A stretch of DNA of 64,000 nucleotides, taken from NCBI GenBank assembly GCA_964434865.1, contig CAYSWV010000005.1:1-64000 (forward strand). The letters are read 5' to 3'. How positions within the stretch are numbered: the stretch's first letter is position 1; the number at the start of each line of letters is the position of its first letter. Source of the DNA: CAYSWV01 sp964434865 (GTDB lineage: Bacteria > Cyanobacteriota > Cyanobacteriia > Thermostichales > Thermostichaceae). A program made the position numbers and the translations under genes. Shown piece by piece: positions 35,319-43,845 of this stretch. The notes beneath the pieces are model-generated. The model made no database searches. It was not told the origin of the DNA and saw only the letters and a program-made list of their open reading frames with translations.

Positions 35319-37412
35319 TTAAGCTCGGATCCGACAAATGGCAGCACTGACAATGCTATCGCTACCACATCCGGTGGCTGTAGACCTGTTCACAGGAGGT
35401 TTAAATGTGGTCGGTGCTTGTCTAACCGTTGCTGGTGGCGGGGGTGGAGCTGGAGCCGGTCGAGGTGCTGGTCGAGGTGCAGCAGCTGGCCTTCTAACCG
35501 GAGCCGCTCGAGCCACAATAGGCACTGATACAACTGGGGCAGGTGGCGGGGGGGCTTCCACTTGATCCAAGAAGTAGAGAATAGAAGATCGCACCCCAGC
35601 ATCAGGTTCTTTGTAAGAGCCATCCACTTTAGCTAAACGATTTTGGAGCGCAGGATAGGCGGGTCGATACTGCTTTAACCGCAGAGCTTGAACGGCTTCA
35701 CGCCGAATGTCAGGGGATTGAGTATCGATAACGGCTAAGTCATTCACCATAGTACCCAGCTGATCCCTATCGTAAAGCTCAACAACTTGGGGTTGGGTAA
35801 AGGTAAAACCATCTCTGACTTCCTGCACCAAGGATCCCAGAGCAGGGCTTTCAGGAGTAGGTTCAAGCGCAGGTTCAGGAATAGGTGCAGGTTCAGGAAT
35901 AGGCGCGACCTGAGGTGTTGTTTTGGGCTGATCAATGGCACCATCGATAATCAAGCTATCAATGATAGGATCAACAGGCGATTCTAGACGGGCTTCTAAA
36001 GCAGGGGTATCCAGTTGCTCCACAAAATCTGCCCACAGATCATTGTTGAATTTAAGATAAAGGGCTCGAGCTTGTTCAAATTCCTGAATGGCTTCTTGGT
36101 ACTTGCGTTGTCTCCGAAACACACTGGCAAGACCATAATGAGCTTCAGCAAATTCATCATCCAGCTCAAGGGCAGTGGCATAGGATTCAGCGGCTTGATC
36201 CAGTTTAGAGCTAGCCAGCTGGCTTAAGGCTAGTCGGATAATGTCATCAGGATCAGTGGGCAGAGTTTGGGATAGAAGCTGGGGCCACTGCGGTAGAGGT
36301 AACCAATCCGCTATCGAGGCTACTAATAGAGGTTGCGATCTGTGAGTCGCGATCTGGTAGTCCTGATATTGATCCACCTTGGCTTGAAAATATTGGCTGG
36401 CATTGAGGGGAAGTTGGGCAATCGCTTCATGAGGATGGGGAGATTGGGCCACTCGATCCGCTAGACCAGCAACTTCATATTGGACATAGCCTACATCTTT
36501 AAAGGCTTCTGGATCATCGGAATTGATATCAGTCACTTTGAGGTAGTCTGATTCAGAGTCTTCTAGATCGCCCATATCAAAGTGAGTTAATCCTCGATTG
36601 GCAAAGGCGACGGCATACTCCCGATCTTCTGATTCAGCTTGTTGGATCGAGTCGGAGAGGGAGGTAAGGGCATCTTGGGGTCTACCATCTAAATACTGGG
36701 CTACCCCTTTACCGTTGTATCCCCGCTCCCGAAAATCAAATTCAACGTCAGGGGATACGGATACTTCAAATGCTTGTTCAGCATCTAGATAATCGGTTAA
36801 TTGCGTATGAGCTAACCCTTGAAGATAATAGCCTTGGCCATACTGTTCGTTAAAGCTGGTTGAAAACTGGAAGCTAGCCAAAGCGTCTTGAGGTTGATCG
36901 GTAGCCAGTTGGGCAATGCCTAAGTTGTTGAATAAATCTTCGGGTTCCAGCCGATCGAGAGTGAAGGGCTGAGTTTTGTACTCTTTTACCGCTTTTTGAT
37001 AGTTCTCTGCAGCCTGTTCAAGATCACCTAAGCTATCATAGGCGACTGCTAAGTCATAGAGAATGTCAGGATCAAAAGGATTAATCGTAGCTGCTTGGTT
37101 TAAATACTCCACCGCACTGTTGTAATGCTCAACAGCTTGATCCTCATTACCGGTTTCTCGCTCTTGAGTTGCTAAGCGGAGATAAGAGCCTCCTAAGTAT
37201 TCAAGGGAGTTTAGAGCTTTGGGATTCACCTGTAAAACAGCTCTGAAGCGCTCGATCGACTCTTCATAGTTCGCCTGTTCATACAGAGAAACTCCTTCAT
37301 TATGCAATTGAGGTAGGTTGGCTTGGGTATGGGCTGGAATGGATAGCGTTACCACCACCCCTAAAAGTAATGCCAACATGACGCCTAAACGTCGAAATGT
37401 TAGCCTCAACAT
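35319..37412 (-). CDS. Exported TPR-repeat protein with Pro/Ala-rich tail
   Basis: A 697-residue protein from the ATG at 37412, where AAGGA lies 7 bases upstream. Residues about 1-30 form a signal peptide (LGVMLALLLGVVVTLSIPAH). At least eight tetratricopeptide repeats follow, in two blocks separated near residue 330-400 (for example YEESIERFRAVLQVNPKALN and YQEAIQEFEQARALYLKF). After a proline-rich linker with PIPEPAPIPEP repeats comes a HEAT-like segment (DIRREAVQALRLKQYRPAYP), then a low-complexity APRPAPRPAPAPPPPP tract. The protein ends with a short cysteine-containing tail. TPRs mediate protein assembly; with an export signal it may act in the periplasm or envelope. No partner is evident. 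Confidence 0.85.
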   Translation of the reverse strand: MLRLTFRRLGVMLALLLGVVVTLSIPAHTQANLPQLHNEGVSLYEQANYEESIERFRAVLQVNPKALNSLEYLGGSYLRLATQERETGNEDQAVEHYNSAVEYLNQAATINPFDPDILYDLAVAYDSLGDLEQAAENYQKAVKEYKTQPFTLDRLEPEDLFNNLGIAQLATDQPQDALASFQFSTSFNEQYGQGYYLQGLAHTQLTDYLDAEQAFEVSVSPDVEFDFRERGYNGKGVAQYLDGRPQDALTSLSDSIQQAESEDREYAVAFANRGLTHFDMGDLEDSESDYLKVTDINSDDPEAFKDVGYVQYEVAGLADRVAQSPHPHEAIAQLPLNASQYFQAKVDQYQDYQIATHRSQPLLVASIADWLPLPQWPQLLSQTLPTDPDDIIRLALSQLASSKLDQAAESYATALELDDEFAEAHYGLASVFRRQRKYQEAIQEFEQARALYLKFNNDLWADFVEQLDTPALEARLESPVDPIIDSLIIDGAIDQPKTTPQVAPIPEPAPIPEPALEPTPESPALGSLVQEVRDGFTFTQPQVVELYDRDQLGTMVNDLAVIDTQSPDIRREAVQALRLKQYRPAYPALQNRLAKVDGSYKEPDAGVRSSILYFLDQVEAPPPPAPVVSVPIVARAAPVRRPAAAPRPAPRPAPAPPPPPATVRQAPTTFKPPVNRSTATGCGSDSIVSAAICRIRA

Positions 37413-37525
37413 GGGTCGTTCCTTGTTGTGTCTCAACAGTAATCTGACTCTATTTTCAACAGTAGGGTATGCCATGGGTGTGATGTAAATCCTAAATCCA
37501 GGTGATCCTGTACAATAATCATTAC

Positions 37526-37586
37526 AGTAGCGATAAGAACGGTAGCGACAAGAACTACAGCGACAAGAACTACAGCGATAAAGAAT
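37526..37586. repeat. 15-bp tandem repeat upstream of the TPR gene
   Basis: Four units close to AGCGACAAGAACTAC (15 bases) lie in the region upstream of the exported TPR gene, roughly 115-175 bases before its start. They could affect its promoter or leader. The rest of the roughly 460-base divergent region to the ankyrin gene shows no gene. Confidence 0.8.
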
Positions 37587-37873
37587 GCTTACAGGTTTCT
37601 AGCTTAACAAGCTTGAGTTATCCCTTGGCAAGTCTTAGAGCAGATTTGTCATCTTAGGCTTTAGAGCTAAATAATTCTTATTCTGTTCCTGCTCGCCCTA
37701 AAATGTCAGATCCTAGAAAAAATGTCAGATCCCAGGATCTGATCCTAGATTGCGGATCGAAGTCACTGAAGTAGCCAAGGCCAGTTGGGTTGTCCTTCAA
37801 GTTGATTCAATCTTGAGCCAAAACAGTTCAAGTAACCAGTGCTAGACTGGGCCCATCAATCCCGGATAGGCTC

Positions 37874-38629
37874 ATGACTACTCAACTTCATCAAGCGGTT
37901 GAAACCGGCCATTTAGACCAGGTGCTCGCCATCCTCAACCAGGGGATTGGTGTTAATACCCTCGATCGTGATCAGCAAACCCCACTTCATAAAGCAGTTC
38001 TATTTGGCTATGTTGAGATTGCTGAACAGCTTATTTTCAAAGGGGCCCAACTGGATAGTCAGGATGATAATGGAGCGACTCCCCTCCACATAGCCGCTTC
38101 TAAGGGGGATTCCACGATGGTTAATCTCCTACTTGAGCATGAGGCTCCGGTCAAAATTCCTGATCAAAATGGCTTTACCCCCCTACACCATGCAGCCTTG
38201 CGCGATCATGCTCATGTCATTGAAATTTTAATGGCCAAAGGTGCCGACAGTGGGGCTTTACTGCATTGGGCCGCTGGGACTGGTCGAAAAGCCGTGCTAG
38301 CTCGGATTTTATCCAAAGGCGCCCATGTAGATACTCCCGATGAGACCGGGCGGACTCCCTTGCATGAAGCTGCGACTCGTGGTAACCGGGGGATCGTGCG
38401 GTTTCTGCTCCTCTATGGGGCTGATGTCAATGCTCAAAATCATTATGGCGCGACTCCCCTGCACTGGGCCGCGTGGGAAGGGCATCAGGATATCCTAGAG
38501 CTCCTGCTCAACTATGGAGCCCATGTCAACATTCGCAATCAGGATGGTTATACCCCCCTAGCCTATGCCTTGAAACGGCAACACCGATATGCGGCTGAAT
38601 TATTACAGACCCATGAGGGCATCACCTAG
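37874..38629 (+). CDS. Ankyrin-repeat protein
   Basis: The 251 residues consist almost wholly of seven ankyrin repeats (for example DQQTPLHKAVLFGYVEIAEQ, GRTPLHEAATRGNRGIVRFL, GATPLHWAAWEGHQDILELL), with TPLH at each turn. One unit near residue 130 is shortened (GALLHWAAGTG). There is no signal peptide, so it is a cytoplasmic binding protein whose partner is unknown. Base composition looks slightly more GC-rich than its neighbours. It ends 1 base before the convergent bioA stop. Confidence 0.93.
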   Translation: MTTQLHQAVETGHLDQVLAILNQGIGVNTLDRDQQTPLHKAVLFGYVEIAEQLIFKGAQLDSQDDNGATPLHIAASKGDSTMVNLLLEHEAPVKIPDQNGFTPLHHAALRDHAHVIEILMAKGADSGALLHWAAGTGRKAVLARILSKGAHVDTPDETGRTPLHEAATRGNRGIVRFLLLYGADVNAQNHYGATPLHWAAWEGHQDILELLLNYGAHVNIRNQDGYTPLAYALKRQHRYAAELLQTHEGIT

Positions 38630-38630
38630 G

Positions 38631-39911
38631 TCATGACAAATTCTTTAAGAGTGCTAAAATCCCCTGATAGATCTGGTCCAGTTCGGCAGCAGTAATACAA
38701 TAGGGCGGCATGATGTAGAGCGTATTGCCCAAGGGTCTTAACAGTAAACCTAGCTCAGCAGCTTGTTTGCGAAGATCTAAGGCAATGGAGTTGAGATACC
38801 CTGGCGCTTCAGTTGTGAGGATATCCATAGCAGCAATGGTCCCTGTGACTCTGAGATGGTGTAATCGCGGGTGATCTTGAAATGGGTTGAGGTGTTTGAG
38901 ATGCCACGCTTCCATCTGCCGAAAGGCCATTTCGTTTTGCTCTAATAAGCGCCATGACGCCAGGGCCGCCGCACACCCCAGAGGATTAGCCGTATAGCTG
39001 TGACCATGGTAGAAGGTTTTGTGAGGATCAGTGCTATAAAAAGCTTCATAGATCGCTTCTGTGCATACCGTGACGGCCAAGGGTAAAAAGCCACCCGTTA
39101 TTCCTTTAGAGAGGCAAATAATATCGGGATCCACTTGAGCTTTCAAACAAGCAAACCACTCCCCGGTCCGGCCAAATCCTGTCATAACTTCATCAAAGAT
39201 CAACAGTGTGTTAAACTTTTGAGCCAGTTGTTCCAGACCTTGAAGAAACTGGGGACTACACATCCGCATGCCCCCCGCCCCCTGAACTAAAGGTTCAATA
39301 ATGATCCCAGCATACCGAGTGGGATGGTGATTTAAGGTCTGTTCAAGTTGAGTTAAACAAGCTTGCTCACGATCTTGGCGATGAGGATCGTCTAGATAGG
39401 TGGCTGGAAATGGGACACTCTCAACCTCAAACAGTAGATTAGAAAACACCGCTGAAAAAACAGATCGAGACCCTACTGACATCGCTCCCAAGGTATCACC
39501 GTGATAAGCCCCTTCAAACGCCAGAAAAGATGTCCGGGGTTGATCTTGATTGCACCAATATTGATAGGCTAGCTTGATCCCCACTTCAACGGCAGTGGAG
39601 CCATTATCTGAAAAAAAGACTCGTGTTAACGGGGTGGGGAGTTTTTGCACTAATTGGGTGGCTAAGGTTTCGGCTGGATCATGGGTAAACCCTGCAAAAA
39701 TCACATGCTCTAGAGATTGGGCCTGATCATAAATAGCCTGGGCGATTTGAGGGTGGCTATGGCCATGGAGATTGACCCACCAACTAGAAATGCAATCCAT
39801 CAGGCGGTGGCCATTCTCAAGTTCTAACCAGATCCCCTGAGCTGACTTGACCTTTAAAGGGTCGGGGGAGGTTTTGGCTTGGGAAAAAGGGTACCAGAGG
39901 TGGGGATGCAT
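38631..39911 (-). CDS. bioA: Adenosylmethionine-8-amino-7-oxononanoate aminotransferase
   Basis: Class III PLP aminotransferase of biotin synthesis, making 7,8-diaminononanoate with S-adenosylmethionine as amino donor. The substrate-binding start HLWYPFSQ (BioA HxWxPxxQ) is followed by SSWWVNLHGHSHP, FSDNGSTAVEVGIKLAYQYW, the PLP aspartate in LLIFDEVMTGFGRTG and the PLP lysine in LSKGITGGFLPLAVT. I use the ATG at 39911 (MHPHLWYPFSQ). A start at 39965 would overlap the tetR-type gene. It begins 19 bases after that gene's stop, so the two share a transcript. No other bio gene is in view. Confidence 0.95.
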   Translation of the reverse strand: MHPHLWYPFSQAKTSPDPLKVKSAQGIWLELENGHRLMDCISSWWVNLHGHSHPQIAQAIYDQAQSLEHVIFAGFTHDPAETLATQLVQKLPTPLTRVFFSDNGSTAVEVGIKLAYQYWCNQDQPRTSFLAFEGAYHGDTLGAMSVGSRSVFSAVFSNLLFEVESVPFPATYLDDPHRQDREQACLTQLEQTLNHHPTRYAGIIIEPLVQGAGGMRMCSPQFLQGLEQLAQKFNTLLIFDEVMTGFGRTGEWFACLKAQVDPDIICLSKGITGGFLPLAVTVCTEAIYEAFYSTDPHKTFYHGHSYTANPLGCAAALASWRLLEQNEMAFRQMEAWHLKHLNPFQDHPRLHHLRVTGTIAAMDILTTEAPGYLNSIALDLRKQAAELGLLLRPLGNTLYIMPPYCITAAELDQIYQGILALLKNLS

Positions 39912-39930
39912 AAAACCAAGGCTCGTAAGG

Positions 39931-40527
39931 TTAATCCGGTAACAATCGTAAAGCGGTATGGGCAATCGATCGAACTTGATGAAAGTCTTGTCCAGCTCTA
40001 GCCGCTGTAGCTAAGGTCTGGGTCATGGCTGCAAAAAACAGGGCCAGATCACCAATGGATTCTGAGGCTGACAGTTCGCCCTGCTGTTGAGCCTGTTTAA
40101 GTCGTTGAGTAATGGCGTCTAAATTGGTTTGGGAAAACATTTGCAAATCCGTCTGGGCTTCTTCATCAGGACAGCCTGTTACCAACGTTAAATTCACTAG
40201 GCAACCCCGAGGGGTATCGGTAGAGGTAAATAACTGAGTCAGCTGATCAAAAAACCGTTGAAACGCTTCATAAGTCGATCCAGCATACTCCAGTTGGGCA
40301 AACGCATCGCTGAGATAGTGAGTGCGATAATGCGCCAGGGCTTGTCGAAATAAGGCTTGTTTATTCCCAAAGGCCAAAAACAAACTGGGTTTATTGATCC
40401 CCATAGCCTGGGTAAGTCGCTCTAAGGTAGCCCCATGATACCCATACTCCCAAAAGATCTTGACGGCTGTATCTAAAGCTTGGTGCAGATCAAAGGAACG
40501 AGACCGCCCGCCTGCAGATCGAGACAT
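39931..40527 (-). CDS. TetR/AcrR family repressor
   Basis: A 198-residue regulator. The N-terminal helix-turn-helix (ATLERLTQAMGINKPSLFLA followed by FGNKQALFRQAL) is the standard TetR DNA-binding domain; the rest is the all-helical ligand domain with two cysteines (GCLVNL, VTGCPDEE). Similar regulators often control adjacent AhpD-like or quinone-linked genes. It is divergent from the AhpD-like gene across about 300 bases that contain overlapping inverted repeats 36-57 bases from its start, a fitting operator. It is co-oriented with and upstream of bioA, so it probably sits in a tetR-bioA transcript. The ligand is unknown. Confidence 0.9.
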   Translation of the reverse strand: MSRSAGGRSRSFDLHQALDTAVKIFWEYGYHGATLERLTQAMGINKPSLFLAFGNKQALFRQALAHYRTHYLSDAFAQLEYAGSTYEAFQRFFDQLTQLFTSTDTPRGCLVNLTLVTGCPDEEAQTDLQMFSQTNLDAITQRLKQAQQQGELSASESIGDLALFFAAMTQTLATAARAGQDFHQVRSIAHTALRLLPD

Positions 40528-40562
40528 CGACTATCAACCTTGACAACTGTTTGATTCAATTT

Positions 40563-40584
40563 TACCATTTGGTACAGATATACC
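40563..40584. promoter_or_regulatory. Candidate TetR operator (overlapping inverted repeats)
   Basis: TACCATTTGGTA is a perfect 12-base palindrome, and GGTACAGATATACC overlaps it with matched GGTA/TACC arms. They lie in the divergent gap between the TetR-type gene and the AhpD-like gene. A third GGTAC follows at 40589. The size and place fit a TetR dimer site controlling both genes, but binding is inferred. Confidence 0.5.
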
Positions 40585-40640
40585 AGGCGGTACAAAACCT
40601 AAGGCTGGCAAACCTAAGACTTGGTAAATCTAATGCTGAC

Positions 40641-40807
40641 GATCAACTCAACATCAACTCAACATCAACTCAACNNNNNNNNNNNNNNNNNNNNNNNNNN
40701 NNNNNNNNNNNNNNNNNNNNNNNNNNNNNNNNNNNNNNNNNNNNNNNNNNNNNNNNNNNNNNNNNNNNNNNNNNATCAACTCAACATCAACTCAACATCA
40801 ACTCAAC
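40641..40807. repeat. 11-bp tandem repeat spanning a 100-N gap
   Basis: The unit ATCAACTCAAC repeats on both sides of exactly 100 N (40675-40774). It ends 21 bases before the AhpD-like gene's ATG, so the array lies in that gene's leader, between the putative operator and the ribosome site. Copy number is unknown because the gap is a placeholder. Confidence 0.93.
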
Positions 40808-40828
40808 GATCCATTCAAGGAGTTACTT

Positions 40829-41413
40829 ATGACTGCAGCAGCCACCCCCACCAATGCATTAATTGATTTTCAAATCCATACCGCTGAAACAGCTCCTGAA
40901 GCTTCACAAGCTCTCTTGCAAAACTCTCTCAAAGCCTTTGGAATGATCCCGAATTTGCACGGGGTAATGGCTGAGAGTGCTCAAACCCTGGAAGCCTACC
41001 AGGATCTGACTCGACTCGTCACAGAATCTTCTTTTACACCCGCTGAGCGACATGTGTTGTGGTTAACGATCAATGTGGAAAACCGCTGTCACTACTGTGT
41101 ACCCGCCCACACTATGCTAGCCAAAAAAGATCATGTGGATGATCAAGTGATTGAAGCGATCCGTAACGGCACTCCGATCCCGGATGCTCGGCTAGAAACC
41201 CTGCGCCAATTTGCAGTAACTATGACAGTGAGCCGGGGACGTCCTACCGCTGCCGATGTTAACGCCTTTTTTGAAGCTGGATTTACCAAGCGCCATGCTT
41301 TAGAAGTGGTGTTAGTACTCGCTCACAAGGTCATGAGTAACTATATCAATGCACTAGCTGGTACCACGGTTGATGCTCCTTTTGCAAAGTATGCTTGGGA
41401 TCAAGCTAGTTAA
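40829..41413 (+). CDS. AhpD/carboxymuconolactone decarboxylase-like protein
   Basis: A 194-residue helical protein. The catalytic CxxC is in VENRCHYCVPAHT, preceded by ERHVLWLTIN, the conserved glutamate region of the CMD/AhpD fold. Related proteins are peroxidase-linked thiol reductases or carboxymuconolactone decarboxylases; the CxxC with a nearby histidine favours the alkylhydroperoxidase (AhpD-like) side. AAGGAG lies 6 bases before the ATG. Divergence from a TetR gene with a palindromic site between them suggests induction by a small ligand or oxidant, relieved by the repressor. The 11-bp repeat array is in the leader. Confidence 0.88.
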   Translation: MTAAATPTNALIDFQIHTAETAPEASQALLQNSLKAFGMIPNLHGVMAESAQTLEAYQDLTRLVTESSFTPAERHVLWLTINVENRCHYCVPAHTMLAKKDHVDDQVIEAIRNGTPIPDARLETLRQFAVTMTVSRGRPTAADVNAFFEAGFTKRHALEVVLVLAHKVMSNYINALAGTTVDAPFAKYAWDQAS

Positions 41414-41493
41414 TTAAAGATCGTTTTGAAATTCAAGTAGGGGTGCTTAACCACAGTACCCCTTAAGTAGTCATAGCCTAGGCTTGAAAATCT

Positions 41494-42102
41494 TTACAAA
41501 ACAACGCTAGTGGTATTGCTTGGATCTCCAGACCCTGTCTTATTCATGGCGATCACCCGATACTCTTGAGCCGTCCCTCGAGGTTGATTGACCAAGGTGA
41601 TCTCAGACTCCAGGGCTGTGCCCACATCTTGCCAGGTTTCAGTCCCTTTAGGCCGGGATTGCACCCGATACGCCAAAACGGTACCTCCTTCAGCTGGTTC
41701 TTTCCAATCCAGAAATACCCAACCGTCTCCTTGGCGCGGGGCTTCTAGAGATCGGCATTGTCCAGGAGCTTGTTGAGCGGTCCGAGCTTTGCGGCCTCCC
41801 CAACCCAGCAGTTTAAGTTGAGCATCATCGTAGTTAACGGTGTTCTCGGCGTAGCGCAAGTTAGATTTCATATCATCTATTAATTCATCAAGAGCTTCAT
41901 TTTTGCCTGCAATGGCTTGTTGAGCCGCAACTTGAGTAGCGGTGGCTTCATCCCGAGCTTGGAGAAAAGTTTGGATCCGGACATCGAGTTCAACCGGATC
42001 GATTGGAGGTGTGGGATAAATATCTGTACCTGTTTTCAAGCCTGCAACTAGGGACTGGGCCAGAGCAATAATTTCAGATTCACTTTTAGGAAAACGTGCC
42101 AT
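41494..42102 (-). CDS. Fibronectin type III domain protein
   Basis: A 202-residue protein. Residues 1-110 are helical (MARFPKSESEIIALAQSLVA ... DELIDDMKSNLRYAENTVNY). They are followed by a single FN3 domain (WVFLDWKEPAEGGTVLAYRV, QSRPKGTETWQDVGT, EYRVIAMNKTGSGDPSN). No signal peptide is visible. FN3 domains usually bind proteins or carbohydrate. I recall similar helical-plus-FN3 proteins of unknown function in several bacterial phyla. It is monocistronic, followed downstream by the convergent AhpD-like gene and preceded upstream by a long repeat region. Confidence 0.75.
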   Translation of the reverse strand: MARFPKSESEIIALAQSLVAGLKTGTDIYPTPPIDPVELDVRIQTFLQARDEATATQVAAQQAIAGKNEALDELIDDMKSNLRYAENTVNYDDAQLKLLGWGGRKARTAQQAPGQCRSLEAPRQGDGWVFLDWKEPAEGGTVLAYRVQSRPKGTETWQDVGTALESEITLVNQPRGTAQEYRVIAMNKTGSGDPSNTTSVVL

Positions 42103-42269
42103 AGAATTAACCTTGAATCAACAAAGACAATTCAGATCCATTCGTATTGTGGCAGAAATTAGGATCAATGGCTGGTACTTTAGTGCTTTCATTTCAAACT
42201 AGGTGGTTTAGTTCCTTGATACGTGAGCAAAACCTCAAAGTAAACCAAACTTGCAGCTCAGACAACCTG

Positions 42270-42495
42270 ATCTAAGACTAAGTTAACTTGATTTAAAGTA
42301 GAGTAAGCTTGATCTAACGCAAAGCAGCTGTAACCTGAAACAAAGTAAGCCTGACTTGAAACAAAGTAAGCCTGACTTGAAACAAAGTAAACTTGATTTG
42401 ACGTGAAGTAAGCCTAATCCGAGACAAAGTAAGCTTGATCCAAGGCTAAGTAAGCCTGCTCCGAGACAAAGTAAGTGTGCTCTGAGATCAAGTAA
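42270..42495. repeat. Degenerate 21-bp tandem repeat (about 10 copies)
   Basis: Copies of a unit close to GTAAGCCTGACTTGAAACAAA repeat at 21-base spacing. The middle two are nearly identical and the outer ones are diverged. The period equals that of the array at 2290 but the sequence is unrelated. No frame stays open through it. It marks the left side of a gene-poor stretch. Confidence 0.85.
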
Positions 42496-43503
42496 GTAGA
42501 GGTCTTTGATCCAAATGCTTTGATCATGTATTAATCAGTCACTACTATCTAATAACCTTCTCCCAGGTGACATCGAATGATGCTTCTGACTGCATGCTAT
42601 GGGATTGCGTACACCTGTGTCGAGTATGTGGATGGGCATCTCGATGTCTGAGCAAAGCAACGGATTGATCCTATGGATAACCCTGAAGACATTGATCTGG
42701 GTCTTCTTGAGGGAGACTTGTGCCGCGAGCTAGCCAAGTTCTACCCCAGTTAATCATCAGCTGTTAATTTTCCAGTATTGACAAAGTGGAAGCTTACTAA
42801 AAGAAAAGTTATTTCAATGTGTCTAGTAGCTTATTTCTACGCTCCATGTAAAACCCCATCTGTAGTTTTCATCCATTGTTTGATAGAATTTGAACCCATA
42901 GTTAGTCATTCCATTAGGAAGCATGAGTTACTCATACCACATTGGATTAAGGCATATCGTGCTAGAGAATGCACCGTACTGGAACTGCAACGCCATTGAG
43001 GATATGATCAATGAGATACAAATATTCCTGAATATTAAGGATTGGCAATCAGAACTTATTCAAATTCAGTGAAGCTCTTCAGCTCTGGATCGAGGATCTT
43101 CTAGTAAAGAGGGGGGCAGATCAAGTGACCTTCATGAGATGGCTGAACTAGAGTCTATTGCTAAATTGGATCGTATTTTCACCCATATGAATGCGATGTT
43201 GGTGGCTCAAGATGCCTATCAATGAAACGATTAAGCACTCTGTTCGAGAAAGCGCTAAATACTGCAATTGAGACAGCTAAAGTCAAGGAGTCAAAAATTT
43301 CATTGTGCGAATAAATCAACGTTTTATCAGCAAGAGAGCAACCTAGATCCTTAACTCTTAAAACCTAAGAGCTGTTCCTGTGAAAGTTGATAAAGTTGAT
43401 ACGGATGAGCGATTGATCCAAGGTTTCAACTAAGATCATTCGCTAAGCTGTTGCCAATCTGGGGTATCCTGATCAAGGTGATAGCTAGGATGGGAGGGTT
43501 CCA
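42496..43503. other. Gene-poor region with scattered decayed short frames
   Basis: About 1 kb without a credible gene. One frame near 42579-42752 reads MLLTACYGIAYTCVEYVDGH then LDV, a TGA, and continues AKQRIDPMDNPEDIDLGLLE to a stop, so it may be a small gene broken by a nonsense change. Another short frame near 43139-43225 (MAELESIAKLDRIFTHMNAM) could be a gene end. Neither matches a family I know. No tRNA, hairpin array or insertion-sequence end is visible. Confidence 0.35.
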
Positions 43504-43833
43504 ATGTCTGAGTTGTCTGAGGGATTTCAACAGTTAAAAGAACTCCTGATTAAATTGGAGGATATTTCGATTTGTCAGTCCGTTGATTCAGTAGGTGAGG
43601 TTTTAGAAGCGATTGAGCTGGCTGCTAGGTTTGAATCCTATGAGTCCACCGCTAGCTCACTACTACTACAAACATCAGCCAACTTATGGGAGCGCGTCAA
43701 GCAATTTGAGTTAACTGAAAACCACCTCACCAACTTAGTCAACAGACTCAAAGATGTGGGATTCTCTGAGACCGAAATTGTCCATATGCTAGATCTTGAG
43801 GATATAGAAGAAGAGGAAGAAAGTTTACCTTGA
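43504..43833 (+). CDS. Hypothetical acidic helical protein
   Basis: A 109-residue protein, MSELSEGFQQLKELLIKLED ..., predicted nearly all helix, with a very acidic tail (DLEDIEEEEESLP). No membrane segment, cysteine pair or enzymatic motif can be seen, and I do not recognise it. A GGAGGGTT site lies just upstream of the ATG, which supports translation. It is convergent with the DHPS-like gene, 12 bases stop to stop, and is not part of that operon. Confidence 0.55.
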   Translation: MSELSEGFQQLKELLIKLEDISICQSVDSVGEVLEAIELAARFESYESTASSLLLQTSANLWERVKQFELTENHLTNLVNRLKDVGFSETEIVHMLDLEDIEEEEESLP

Positions 43834-43845
43834 GCACAGCATCAT

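Noticed and set aside
10530..42495. Tandem repeat arrays considered as CRISPR
   Set aside because: Units of 11-21 bases are directly adjacent with no unique spacers, and no cas gene is present.
42875..42905. T-loop-like GGTTCAAATTC as a tRNA gene (minus strand)
   Set aside because: No matching acceptor or anticodon stem can be folded around it.
42778..42999. 73-codon frame starting with TTG
   Set aside because: Non-ATG start, no RBS and no recognisable motif in a decayed region.
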